Shown here one piece after another: positions 45,071 to 53,944 of a stretch of 64,000 nt of DNA (position 1 is the stretch's first letter; every line of letters starts with the position of its first letter). The DNA is from DAOMFB01 sp963801475. GTDB taxonomy: Bacteria > Acidobacteriota > Thermoanaerobaculia > UBA5066. The stretch is taken from the NCBI GenBank assembly GCA_963801475.1, contig CAWDEX010000003.1, positions 124,001 to 188,000 of the forward strand. Direction: 5' to 3'. Made by a program: the position numbers and the translations under genes. The notes below the pieces were generated by a model. It was not told where the DNA came from and did not search any database. It saw only the letters and a list, made by a program, of their open reading frames with translations.

Positions 45071-48000
45071 CTATCCGGCTGCGACCTTGGCCTCGCGGTA
45101 GAAGTCTGCTGGCATCGGGCGTCGAAGCTTCCAAACAATGCCCATAGGCTTCTCGCCTTGATGTCGTACGTAGTCCACTGGGCCCACGAACGTATAAGCG
45201 GCTGTGCGCCCACCATCTTTGAGACGCCGCCTGACAAAAAGAAAGATCTGGGAGCCACGCTCCCGATGGTGGATGTAGCGCTGTCCCGTCGGCCCGTTCG
45301 CCGTCGTTCCGCTTTGCGATTCCCAGTGAAAGAGATCCGCAGAGAGCGCATAGTCCTTGTAGAGCGTTGTCGGGGAGTAATGTTCCTCGCTCTTCTCTAG
45401 GGTGACGAACAAGAGGTCCGTCTGGATACTGGGTTGCCAGAGTACGCCCTCGCGAATGCGATAAGGCGCCCCAAGGGTCGACCTTCCTGTCGCAGCGAGA
45501 ATCTCCTCGAGGCTGTATGAAGAATGAACTGAGAGTGGCACGGGATGTTCCCAGCCGAGCTCGGATTCGATAGGGATCGCTACGTGCTCAGCCCGGTCTT
45601 CAAGAACTTCTACGAGTTCAAGCACTTCTCTCCGGATGGCTTCGCTTGCCCGGAGTCGTATGAGAGCTTCCATGGTAGTCGACGGTCGCCGATTCGAGGG
45701 AAAGAGGGTGAAGCAAAGCCCTGTAAGGATTCGGAGGTCGTGCTCGACGAGGGCACTGAAATCGCGTTCATCGTTGCCGACGGCCCCTCTAAGGACTTCG
45801 AGCCATCGCGGATCGTCCAGATGTGTCAGACGTCCGAGGCCAGTCGCGATCTCCTCCTCGGCTTCATCCGGAGGTGGAGCCGGAAGAGCGGCAGCACGCC
45901 GGAGCGCCATCCAGGTCCAACCGTTTCGGTAGAGGTCGCTAGGCTCGATGACTGCTTCGTGAAGAAACTCAGTCAGGCAGACGTCGCGGCCAAGGTCTCG
46001 CAGGCACGTAGAGAGACTCTGAAAGGTCGCTCCAACGGCCTGCGCCACGTTCTCCAGGACCAACTCTCTTGCGACCCGGTCCAGCTGCATCGAACAGCCC
46101 GCCGGAAGGTAAGGGAAGCCTTGTTCGATTTGCCTCTTCAGTACAGCCCTGGAAGCCCCGGTTAGAGCGCGGTATCGGAGCTCGAACCTGAAACGTCGGC
46201 TCGCTTTGCCTATGAAGTCCAATACGGTCAGGCAATCCTTGCCTTCTGCACGGCGAAGGCCTCGCCCGAGTTGCTGAAGAAACACGGTTGCGCTTTCGGT
46301 CGGTCTCAGGAATAGGACAGTGTCAATTTGGGGTAGATCGATCCCCTCATTGAATAGATCCACTGCAAATAGGACATTGACATCTCGATCTCGTAGTCGT
46401 CTGAGTGCAGAGTCCCGTTCTTCGTCGGTTGAGTTGACCGAGACTGCAGCGGCTGGAATCCCGACGTCATTGAACTTTCTCGCCATGAACTCCGCATGTC
46501 CGATGCTTACGCAGAATCCCAGCGCCCTCATCTTCAAGCGGGCAGCGATCTTTTCGTGAATCTCCTTCACGATCAACGCTACTCGGGCGTCATTTGCGGT
46601 GTATAGGTTTTCGAGCTCGCTCGTGTCGTATCCGCGTTTCCGCCACGCGACCCCCGAAATGTCCACGTTGTCGTGACGTCCGAAATACTGAAATGGGCAG
46701 AGGAGCCCTCGCTCTAGGGCTTCCCACAGCCTTAGTTCGACTGCAAGCCGGCCGTCAAAATGCGAAAGAACGCTTCTCTCGTCAGCGCGCTCTGGCGTGG
46801 CAGTAAGCCCAAGCAGTTCCTTCGGCCTGAGGTAATCGAGAAGCCTCCGGTATGTCGGCGCCTCAGCGTGATGAAACTCATCGATGATGACGATCTTGAA
46901 CAGATCAGGGGGCAAATCAGCCAGATCAACCCGATTCAGCGACTGAATTGAGGCGAAGACATGCTTACCGGACGCTGGCCGCTGACCGTCGTAGAACTGT
47001 TCGCCGAACGAGCCATCCTTCAGGACGACTCGAAAGGTCTGAAGGCTCTGATCGAGGATTTCCTTTCGGTGGGCGACAAAGAGTAGCGGCGGGAACTTCG
47101 ATTCTGAAGCGAGACGCTTGTAGTCGAGGGCAGCGACAACGGTCTTTCCGGTCCCTGTTGCAGCCACGACGAGATTGCGGTGGCGGTTGTGGCGATAACG
47201 TTCGGTGGCAAGCCTTTCGAGGATTTCGATCTGGTGGGGATAGGGATGGACGTCGAGGCCGACGAATGATGTGGCAGGCCCCTGTTGCGAGGACCGGGTT
47301 GCGCGGTCGAATCTATCGCCGTCTCTCTCGGGTCGGTATTCCTCCGATGAGGGATCGGCCCAGTAGGACTCAAACGTTGCCCGGAATTTCTCGAGGAGGG
47401 CGGGCGTTTCGACCTCAGAGAGGCGGACGTTCCATTCCAAGCCGTCGAGCATCGCCGAATGACTCAGATTGGAAGAGCCGACGTAGGCGGTCGAATACCC
47501 GGAATCCCGCTGAAACAGCCAGGCCTTGGCATGAAGTCGTGTTGCCTGGGTCTCATAAGAAACCTTTACATGCGCGCCCAGCTCGCATAGGCGATCGAGT
47601 GCCCGCCGCTCGGTTGAGCCCGTGTAGGTGGTCGTGATGACTCGTAAAGGCCCCTGCTTCTCGAGGAAGGCCCGTAGTGCCGGCTCGAGGATTCGAAGGC
47701 CATTCCATCGAATAAAGGCGCACAGTAGGTCGATCCGGTCGGCGGAGGGAATCTCTTCGGTCAGCGACTGACCGATCCTGGGTTCGCCGCGGGCATTAAC
47801 GAGAAGATCGCTCGATGAGAGCCGAATCTGTGGACGAGGGGGTTCGCGAAGAACCGTCAGGCCCGTCGGTCGGACTGAGATGGCGGTTAGCACCTCTGGT
47901 GGCGACTTGACGGAATCGTCCGCCGCTACGTCGTCATTCCGAAGACTGGAGAGTGCCTCGCGAACTGTGTTGCAGAGCCGAACCTGTTCTTGGAGGGCAT

Positions 48001-48187
48001 CAGGTTCATTGATCGACCGCAGCGCCCGCGTGAGAAGACGCACCATATGGCGGGCTAGAAGTGAATCAGCTTCCGCAGGGTCTAGGTTCTCCTTGAAGAT
48101 GGCGAGACCCGCCTCTTCGAGTGCGTCCAATTCCCGAGCCAAACCCAGCGTGATGAGTTCGTCGTAGAGACCAGGCTTAGGGCCCAA
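45071..48187 (-). CDS. PLD nuclease-SF2 helicase-DUF3427 fusion protein, candidate defence or repair factor
   Basis: 1038-residue multidomain protein. After about 110 helical residues comes a phospholipase-D-type domain with one HKD motif (HAKAWLFQRD, later GSSNLS). An SF2 helicase follows: GTGKTVVAALDY, IIDEFHHAE, LLGLTATPERAD, and motif VI QLGRGLRRAEGK. A C-terminal DUF3427 domain contains DLFHWESQSGTTANG and VGPVDYVRHQGE. Related proteins act in restriction-like or repair contexts, and nuclease-helicase fusions are common in anti-phage defence. TTG start 48187, 9 bp after the asparaginase stop. More A/T and mixed codon use than neighbours indicates transfer. Function is inferred. Confidence 0.85.
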   Translation of the reverse strand: MGPKPGLYDELITLGLARELDALEEAGLAIFKENLDPAEADSLLARHMVRLLTRALRSINEPDALQEQVRLCNTVREALSSLRNDDVAADDSVKSPPEVLTAISVRPTGLTVLREPPRPQIRLSSSDLLVNARGEPRIGQSLTEEIPSADRIDLLCAFIRWNGLRILEPALRAFLEKQGPLRVITTTYTGSTERRALDRLCELGAHVKVSYETQATRLHAKAWLFQRDSGYSTAYVGSSNLSHSAMLDGLEWNVRLSEVETPALLEKFRATFESYWADPSSEEYRPERDGDRFDRATRSSQQGPATSFVGLDVHPYPHQIEILERLATERYRHNRHRNLVVAATGTGKTVVAALDYKRLASESKFPPLLFVAHRKEILDQSLQTFRVVLKDGSFGEQFYDGQRPASGKHVFASIQSLNRVDLADLPPDLFKIVIIDEFHHAEAPTYRRLLDYLRPKELLGLTATPERADERSVLSHFDGRLAVELRLWEALERGLLCPFQYFGRHDNVDISGVAWRKRGYDTSELENLYTANDARVALIVKEIHEKIAARLKMRALGFCVSIGHAEFMARKFNDVGIPAAAVSVNSTDEERDSALRRLRDRDVNVLFAVDLFNEGIDLPQIDTVLFLRPTESATVFLQQLGRGLRRAEGKDCLTVLDFIGKASRRFRFELRYRALTGASRAVLKRQIEQGFPYLPAGCSMQLDRVARELVLENVAQAVGATFQSLSTCLRDLGRDVCLTEFLHEAVIEPSDLYRNGWTWMALRRAAALPAPPPDEAEEEIATGLGRLTHLDDPRWLEVLRGAVGNDERDFSALVEHDLRILTGLCFTLFPSNRRPSTTMEALIRLRASEAIRREVLELVEVLEDRAEHVAIPIESELGWEHPVPLSVHSSYSLEEILAATGRSTLGAPYRIREGVLWQPSIQTDLLFVTLEKSEEHYSPTTLYKDYALSADLFHWESQSGTTANGPTGQRYIHHRERGSQIFLFVRRRLKDGGRTAAYTFVGPVDYVRHQGEKPMGIVWKLRRPMPADFYREAKVAAG

Positions 48188-48196
48188 CGACGACCC

Positions 48197-49372
48197 CTAC
48201 GTCCCCTTCTTGTACAGCCACGCCGACTCCACCACCCGCACACCCTCGCTGTCCGCCACGATGTGCTTGGAGCCGGACCAGATGGTGGCGGCGGCGGTGC
48301 GGCCCCTGGCGTCGACGCAGTAGAAGCTGACGTTGAACTTCGGGCGGCCCTTCTCGTCGCGGTGGCGGGGGACGAGGTGGGTCTTCTCGGAGATCCGCTG
48401 GAGCGCCGCGAGGCAGGCTTCCTCCGGTGTCTTTCCCTGTCGCAGGAACTCGACGACGGTGTGGGAGCCGCAGGTGACGAGGTTGGCCTCGCCTCTCCCT
48501 GTGGACCCTGCGCTTCCGACACCGTTTTCGCTGTAAAGGCCCGCGCCGATGACGGCCGAGTCGCCGACGCGGCCGGGAATCTTGAAAAAGAGGCCCGATG
48601 TCGTCGTGACGCCGACGAGGTCTCCCTTCGCCGACCGGACGGACATGTGGATGGTCCCCTGCGGGCGGAAGTCGGCGTTGCCGTACTTCCTGATGAACTC
48701 CTTGATCGCGGGGTCCTCGGCCTCGTTCGCCGCCTCGATCCAGTCGTCGGCGCCCGAGAGGCGCTCCTTCCAGTAGAGCCAGATCTTCCGGGTCTTCTCG
48801 GTCAGGAGGTCCTCGACGGAAAAGCCGTGAGCCGTCGCGAACTTCCGGGCCCCGGCGCCGACGAGGAAGACACGGTCGGTCCGCTCCATGACGAGCTTCG
48901 CGACCTTCGACGGGGTCTTGACCCCTTCCAGCGCCCCGACGGCACCCGCGCGCATCGTCCGGCCGTCCATGACGCAGGCGTCCAGCTGGACGACGCCCTC
49001 CTCGTTCGGGACGCCGCCGTAGCCGACGGTCATGTCGTTCGGGTCGAGCTCGGGGATGTTGACGCCGGCGATGGCGGCGTCGAGCGGGTCGTAGCCTTGG
49101 ATCAGCGCCTGCCGGGCCGCCTTGGCCGCCTCGAGGCCGTTCGACGAGGTGACGAGGACGAAGCCGGGGTCTGCCGAAGGAGAGGGCGAAGGCGCCTGCG
49201 CCGCGGCCGGCGATTCCGCGAAAGGCGACGAAACGAGCGCGGCCGCCGAAGCGGCCGCGGTGGTGGTCAGGAATCGGCGGCGGCTGGTGCGGCTCATTCC
49301 TCGGGCAGCTGCTTCCAGGGGGGCCTGGCTACGCGTGCCCCCCGGACCCCCCGGTTCGTCTTCTTTCGCCAC
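48197..49372 (-). CDS. Tat-exported Ntn-hydrolase asparaginase (aspartylglucosaminidase-like)
   Basis: 391-residue N-terminal-nucleophile hydrolase of the isoaspartyl peptidase/asparaginase/aspartylglucosaminidase family. A Tat signal (SRTSRRRFLTTTAAASAAAL) begins 26 residues after the GTG at 49372. GTG 49372 has AGGAGT 6 bases upstream and starts inside the end of the previous gene, so I prefer it over ATG 49297. KIPGRVGDSAVIGAGLY is the family signature. The region around the nucleophile Thr reads QGTIHMSVRSAKG, where homologues have HDTIGM, so the Asp needed for clean autoprocessing is replaced by Gly. Confidence 0.88.
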   Translation of the reverse strand: MAKEDEPGGPGGTRSQAPLEAAARGMSRTSRRRFLTTTAAASAAALVSSPFAESPAAAQAPSPSPSADPGFVLVTSSNGLEAAKAARQALIQGYDPLDAAIAGVNIPELDPNDMTVGYGGVPNEEGVVQLDACVMDGRTMRAGAVGALEGVKTPSKVAKLVMERTDRVFLVGAGARKFATAHGFSVEDLLTEKTRKIWLYWKERLSGADDWIEAANEAEDPAIKEFIRKYGNADFRPQGTIHMSVRSAKGDLVGVTTTSGLFFKIPGRVGDSAVIGAGLYSENGVGSAGSTGRGEANLVTCGSHTVVEFLRQGKTPEEACLAALQRISEKTHLVPRHRDEKGRPKFNVSFYCVDARGRTAAATIWSGSKHIVADSEGVRVVESAWLYKKGT

Positions 49373-49374
49373 GC

Positions 49375-49785
49375 TTACTCCTCTGGCAGCTCCTTTTCTT
49401 CTTCTTCGGTCCGCATGCCACCCGGAAGGGCGTAGGTCATGATCAGGTCGGCGAGGTTCTGCGAGAAGGTGGAGCGCGGCATCAGCTGATCGCAGCCGGC
49501 CTCGGTCCCCCTCTTCTCCAGGTCCTTCCGGACATGCTCGTACCAGCCGACGACGTGGATCCCCTTCGTCTTCGCCCCCTTCTTCAGCGCGGCGATGGCG
49601 GGGAAGGGGTCCTTCCGGATGGCGAGATCGATGAGGACGAGCGCGGTCTTCCCGGATTCGGCGGCCTTCACGAGGGCGGCCGGGTCGGAGATGAAGACGG
49701 CCGGCGCCTGGGCCGACCGGGCCGCGTGATCGATCTTCGTTTTCCAGAAGAGATCGTCCGCAAGGACGACGACCGTGCGATTCAT
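49375..49785 (-). CDS. Receiver-like protein
   Basis: 136 residues with a CheY/Rossmann-like pattern: NRTVVVLADDLFWKTKI, ALVLIDLAIRKDPFP and IHVVGWYEHV. A conserved receiver acidic pair and phosphorylatable Asp are not clear (LADD at the start and LIDL centrally). It may be a degenerate, phosphorylation-independent receiver. ATG 49785; coding ends at the start of the asparaginase gene, which it probably precedes in one transcript. Confidence 0.55.
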   Translation of the reverse strand: MNRTVVVLADDLFWKTKIDHAARSAQAPAVFISDPAALVKAAESGKTALVLIDLAIRKDPFPAIAALKKGAKTKGIHVVGWYEHVRKDLEKRGTEAGCDQLMPRSTFSQNLADLIMTYALPGGMRTEEEEKELPEE

Positions 49786-50003
49786 CTCACGCCTCCTCGG
49801 AAGGGCAGCACCCGGACCCCTTCCGTTCGCGTTACCGGGAGCGACTGATCGGGGGCAGGTGCGAGAAGTATAGACCCGGAGACGCCCCGTTAGACAGCCG
49901 GACGGGAGGAGTGTCAGACTCCCGCCCGGTACCCGAATGAACGACACGAGAGCGGTTCCGACGGCCTCCGTCGCGGGCCGCTCCGCTGGAGGGTGTTCCT
50001 GAC

Positions 50004-52049
50004 ATGAGCGACAAGGAATTCAAGCCGTTCGTCCCGGCGTCATCGACGATGACGGAGTTCACCGGCCGGGCCCTCGTGCTCGGCCTTTTCATGTGCGTGA
50101 TCCTCGGGGCCGCGAACGCGTACCTGGGGCTGCGCGCCGGGATGACCATCGCGGCCACGTACCCGGCGGCCGTCATCTCCATGGCGGTCCTCCGGGTCTT
50201 CAAGGGGTCGCTCCTCGAAGAGAATTTCGCCCGGACGGTCGGCTCCATCGGCGAGTCGGTGGCGGCCGGGGCGATCTTCACGATCCCGGCCTTCGTCATC
50301 CTGGGCCTCTGGAAGTTCCAGACCTTCGAGACGAACGAGTACGTCACGTCGACGATCCTGATGATCCTCGGTGGCATCCTCGGAGTCCTCTTCGTCACCA
50401 TCCTCCGCCGCGTGATGGTCGAGGACCGGACGCTGCCCTTCCCCGAGTCGGTCGCGGCCGGCGAGATCCACAAGGCCGGCCAGAAAGGGGCCGATGCGGC
50501 CGTCCAGCTCTTCAAGGCGATGGGCGTGGGCGCCGTGATCAAGCTCCTCGGCGACGCGGGAGTCTTCCGGGCCTCGAACGACTTCGAGGTGGCCGTCGGC
50601 AAGCTGAAGGAGAGCTTCGTCCGGCTGGGACTGAAGGACTCGGCCCACAAGGTGGAGGCGGGCGGGATCACGACGATCTCGGCTCCCGCCGCGACCCCGG
50701 CCTACCTCGGCGTCGGCTACATCATCGGCCCCGAGCTGGGGGCCCTGAACTTCGCGGGCGGCCTCCTCGCGTGGGGGCTCTTCGTTCCGCTCCTCGTCTT
50801 CTTCCTGGGGCCGTCCAACATCGGCGACTACACGGCGGCCGACGGGACGCAGAACTGGGCCGGCCTGACGGCGCACCTCTACCGCTACATCGTCCGGCCG
50901 ATCGCGGTCGGCGGAATGCTCGTCGGGGCCTGCTACACGCTCTTCCGGATGCGGAAGAACCTCATCGCGGGGATCAAGCGCGGCGTCGCCGACGTGAGGA
51001 AGTCGGCCGGGGCGGAGGAGACGAGCGTCCGGACCGAGAAGGACCTCAACTTCAAGGTGATCGGCCTCGGCATCCTCGCCGTCTTCGTCCTGATGACGGC
51101 GACGTACTTCTGGTTCACGAACGTCCTCGCGGGGGCGTTCTTCGCCGCGGTCGTGATGCTCGTGACCGGCTTCTTCTTCGCCGCGGTGTCGGGGAACCTC
51201 GTCGGGATGATCGGCTCGTCGAACAACCCGATCTCGGGCCTCACGCTCGCCACGACGATCGTCGCCGCGTTGACGATGGTCGTCGTCGGCGTGACAGGGG
51301 TGGCCGGCGTGACGGCGGTCCTCGGGGTGGCGGCGGTCGTCTGCGTCTCTTCGGCCGTCGCGGGCGAGATGCTGCAGGACCTGAAGGTCGGGCACATCCT
51401 CGGCGGTACGCCCTGGAAGATGCAGGTCGGAGACCTGATCGGCGTCGTCGTGGCGGGTCTCGTCCTCTTCTTCCCGATCTTCCTTCTCCACACTTCCGAC
51501 CTCGCCTCGAACCCGGCGGTCGGCGGCCTCGGCGGCAGGAACCTCCCGGCGCCGCAGGCGGGCCTGATGGCGGCCCTTTCGCAGGGGATCGTCGGCGGGC
51601 AGATGGCGTGGCCGCTCGTCCTCGTCGGCATCGCGATGGGGATCTCGCTGATCCTCGTCAAGGTGAAGAGCCCGATGCTCTTCTCCGTCGGGATGTACCT
51701 GCCGCTCGAGACGACCTTCGCGATCTTCATCGGTGGCCTCATCCGCGGGCTCGTCGACCGGCTGGCCGGCAAGAAGGACTACAACGCCGCCCAGAAGGCG
51801 CGCGTCGAGAACGCGGGCGTCCTCGCCGCCTCGGGCCTCATCGCGGGCGAGGCGCTCATGGGCCTCGGCGTCGCCATCGTCGTCCTCCTGCGCGACGACA
51901 AGACCTTCCCGCAGGTGCCGGGCTTCGCCGGGATCGCCCCGTGGCTCGCCATTCCGGTCTTCCTTCTTCTCGCGTGGTACCTGGTCCGGATCCCGCTCTC
52001 GAAGGCCGGTGCGGCCGACGAGCCGGCTCCGCCCGTCGCGATGATGTAG
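50004..52049 (+). CDS. OPT-family oligopeptide transporter
   Basis: 681-residue multi-pass membrane protein with about 15 hydrophobic helices. OPT-family features: an N-terminal LRAGMTIAATYPAAVISMAV helix, SVAAGEIHKAG, and NPISGLTLATTIV. OPT proteins import oligopeptides or metal chelates using the proton gradient. A 218-bp gap upstream must hold the promoter, but no sites are clear. Confidence 0.9.
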   Translation: MSDKEFKPFVPASSTMTEFTGRALVLGLFMCVILGAANAYLGLRAGMTIAATYPAAVISMAVLRVFKGSLLEENFARTVGSIGESVAAGAIFTIPAFVILGLWKFQTFETNEYVTSTILMILGGILGVLFVTILRRVMVEDRTLPFPESVAAGEIHKAGQKGADAAVQLFKAMGVGAVIKLLGDAGVFRASNDFEVAVGKLKESFVRLGLKDSAHKVEAGGITTISAPAATPAYLGVGYIIGPELGALNFAGGLLAWGLFVPLLVFFLGPSNIGDYTAADGTQNWAGLTAHLYRYIVRPIAVGGMLVGACYTLFRMRKNLIAGIKRGVADVRKSAGAEETSVRTEKDLNFKVIGLGILAVFVLMTATYFWFTNVLAGAFFAAVVMLVTGFFFAAVSGNLVGMIGSSNNPISGLTLATTIVAALTMVVVGVTGVAGVTAVLGVAAVVCVSSAVAGEMLQDLKVGHILGGTPWKMQVGDLIGVVVAGLVLFFPIFLLHTSDLASNPAVGGLGGRNLPAPQAGLMAALSQGIVGGQMAWPLVLVGIAMGISLILVKVKSPMLFSVGMYLPLETTFAIFIGGLIRGLVDRLAGKKDYNAAQKARVENAGVLAASGLIAGEALMGLGVAIVVLLRDDKTFPQVPGFAGIAPWLAIPVFLLLAWYLVRIPLSKAGAADEPAPPVAMM

Positions 52050-52087
52050 ACCATGGAGTCGTGCGGCCGGTATCCCTCCTCCTGCGC

Positions 52088-52209
52088 GCGCAAACTCGCT
52101 TCGCTCAGACAGTGCGCGCGGGCGTCGGAGGGACACCGGCTGCCCACCTCCGGCTGGCGCAGACTCGTTTCTCTCTGGTAATGCGCGCGGGCGTCGGAGG
52201 AGGACCGGC
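52088..52209. repeat. Imperfect 53-nt direct repeat, two copies
   Basis: Units 52088-52140 and 52157-52209 are the same length and agree at 43 of 53 positions (my count). Each ends GCGCGCGGGCGTCGGAGG then a CCGGC. Antisense translation gives RALSERSEFARA-like strings, which I recall from intergenic palindromic elements in other genomes. Between OPT and DUF2752 genes. Confidence 0.6.
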
Positions 52210-52239
52210 GTCCGCCGACTCTGAGGCGCCGGCGTCGGC

Positions 52240-52524
52240 ATGACACGCGCCGCCCGTCACGTTCCCGCTGCCTTACTCCTTCTTGCCGGCGGAATCGTCC
52301 TCTTCTTCTTCGATCCCGCGACGACGGGCTTCTATCCCCCCTGCCTCTTCAAGACGATCTTCGGCCACGCCTGCCCCGGCTGCGGGAGCCTTCGGGCGAT
52401 GCACCAGCTACTTCACGGGAACGTGGCGGCCGCCTGGGCTCTCAACCCCATGGTGATGATCGTCGGGCCGCTGGCGGTCGCCGCGGCCCTTTTCACCGGT
52501 CTAAGAAATCGGAAAACCCCCTGA
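52240..52524 (+). CDS. DUF2752 small membrane protein
   Basis: 94 residues, two hydrophobic helices (AALLLLAGGIVLFFFDP and MIVGPLAVAAALFTGL). The DUF2752 core CPGCGSLRAMHQLLHG is followed by NVAAAWALNP. The paired Cys and conserved Arg/His suggest a metal or redox-related membrane function, which is unknown. ATG 52240. Confidence 0.8.
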   Translation: MTRAARHVPAALLLLAGGIVLFFFDPATTGFYPPCLFKTIFGHACPGCGSLRAMHQLLHGNVAAAWALNPMVMIVGPLAVAAALFTGLRNRKTP

Positions 52525-52681
52525 CGACCTGCGGGGGCGTCACAGATTCGTGCACTGTCCTCCGCCGGCTACACGAAGTCGTGCGACAGGTGAGGTAATT
52601 CGCGGGGTTACGGCTGGCACGGCCTTGCACTAGTTGAATCGTCCGGGGCGAAACAGCCCGGGGCAGAAAGAGAGGCCGGTC

Positions 52682-53182
52682 ATGAACAGCACGATGCGCA
52701 ACCTGACGCTTGCCGCCGCGGCCCTCGCGGCCCTGACGGTGATCGCGCCGGAGGCGTCCGCCCAGTACCGCGGCCGCGGCCGCGGAGCCGAAGCGCCGAG
52801 ACAGGAGAACAGGGAGTTCCGGGGGCACGAGTCCCGCGGATTCCGGGGACAGGAGTTCCGCGGCACCGAGCGTCGCGAGTGGCGCGGGAACGGCTACCGC
52901 GGCCCCGGGCGTTACTCGTACGCCCCGCCCCTGCGGTACGGCAACTACGGTAGCTACGGTAACTACGGGAGCCCTGGCCGCTACGGGAACTACGGATACC
53001 GCGCCGGCTACGTCGCGCCGTTTCGGACCTTCTCGGGCTTCCGCTTCTACTCGGCGTGCCCCGGACCGGGCTACGTCTACATCGCGAACTTCGGCTGGGC
53101 CCTGCCGCCCTTCTTCGGCGCCGTCTGGATCCCCGGCTCCTACGACATCGGGGGGTACTGGGTCGACGGATTCTGGCGCTGA
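52682..53182 (+). CDS. Secreted Arg/Gly/Tyr-rich protein with Trp motifs
   Basis: 166 residues with a signal peptide (LTLAAAALAALTVIAPEASA). An Arg/Gly-rich region is followed by tandem GNYGSYGNYG/GRYGNYGY low-complexity repeats (about 80-105). The C-terminal end has a compact aromatic part (GYVYIANFGWALPPFFGAVW, GGYWVDGFWR) like YXWGXW-repeat proteins. A surface or outer-membrane-associated protein of unknown role. A clear GC hairpin follows the stop. Confidence 0.6.
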   Translation: MNSTMRNLTLAAAALAALTVIAPEASAQYRGRGRGAEAPRQENREFRGHESRGFRGQEFRGTERREWRGNGYRGPGRYSYAPPLRYGNYGSYGNYGSPGRYGNYGYRAGYVAPFRTFSGFRFYSACPGPGYVYIANFGWALPPFFGAVWIPGSYDIGGYWVDGFWR

Positions 53183-53210
53183 ACCCGGGCCGGACGACCG
53201 GAGTCCCCTG

Positions 53211-53239
53211 ACGGCCGCCGCCTTGCGCGGCGGCCGTTT
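53211..53239 (+). terminator. Terminator after the Gly/Tyr-rich gene
   Basis: Arms ACGGCCGCCGC and GCGGCGGCCGT pair over 11 bp around CTTGC, followed by TTTC. It lies between convergent genes and may act in both directions. Confidence 0.65.
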
Positions 53240-53931
53240 CACCTCTTGAAGAGCGGCAGCAGAGTGGAGTCGAGGCGGCGGAAGAGCTCGGCCGTCGCCT
53301 CCACGTCGCGCCGGCAGTAGTCGGCGATCTCCCGCAGGCGCCCCTGCCGGTAGAACTCGTCCACGGTGTAGCCGTGGACTTCCTCCGTCTTGGGGGAGGG
53401 AATCCCGAAGGCGACGCAGGCGGCGTGGAGCGTCGGCGTCTGGTCGCGGGAAACCGCGCCATAGAACGTGAGGAGGTCGAGGAGATCGACGTGCGTCTCC
53501 ATGGAATAGCGGTAGGGGACGAGGTTCTTCGACGGCGGGACCCCGTGGACGGCGCTTCGCACCGACAGGAAGGGCCCGTCGAAGCTCCTCCCGTTGAACG
53601 AGACGAAGCGGGGATACTTCTCGACCGTCCTCCAGAACTCCGCGAGCATGGTCGCTTCGTCGCAGGCGACGTACTCGAAGAGGCCGTCGTCGGACGGGCG
53701 CGACTGCCGGTCGCCCGCCCCCTCGTGCCAGACGATTCCCTTCCGGGTCTCCGGGTTCAGCATCCCGATGACGACCACCTTTCCGGAGTAGGGAGAGAGC
53801 GCGCCCCCCTTCTTCCTTCGAAGGAAGTCGTCGTGATCCTCCGCGTATCGCGTGAGCTTTTCGCGTTGCATCGGGTCGAGGTCGAGCCACGGGAGCGACA
53901 CCGTCTCGATGTCAAAGACGACCGTCTTCAT
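53239..53931 (-). CDS. DnaQ-like/RNase H-fold 3'-5' exonuclease
   Basis: 230-residue exonuclease fold. Exo I FDIETVSLPW provides Asp and Glu, Exo II SFNGRSFDGPFL gives the second Asp, and Exo III DYCRRDVEATAEL gives Asp and the Tyr/His position. It resembles predicted 3'-5' exonucleases related to the PolB proofreading domain. Substrate is probably DNA or RNA 3' ends. ATG 53931. Confidence 0.85.
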   Translation of the reverse strand: MKTVVFDIETVSLPWLDLDPMQREKLTRYAEDHDDFLRRKKGGALSPYSGKVVVIGMLNPETRKGIVWHEGAGDRQSRPSDDGLFEYVACDEATMLAEFWRTVEKYPRFVSFNGRSFDGPFLSVRSAVHGVPPSKNLVPYRYSMETHVDLLDLLTFYGAVSRDQTPTLHAACVAFGIPSPKTEEVHGYTVDEFYRQGRLREIADYCRRDVEATAELFRRLDSTLLPLFKR

Positions 53932-53944
53932 GGCAGGGGCGAGC

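Noticed and set aside
45071..48187. Mokosh type II defence protein
   Set aside because: Mokosh uses an SF1-type helicase with PLD; this has DEFH SF2 motifs plus DUF3427.
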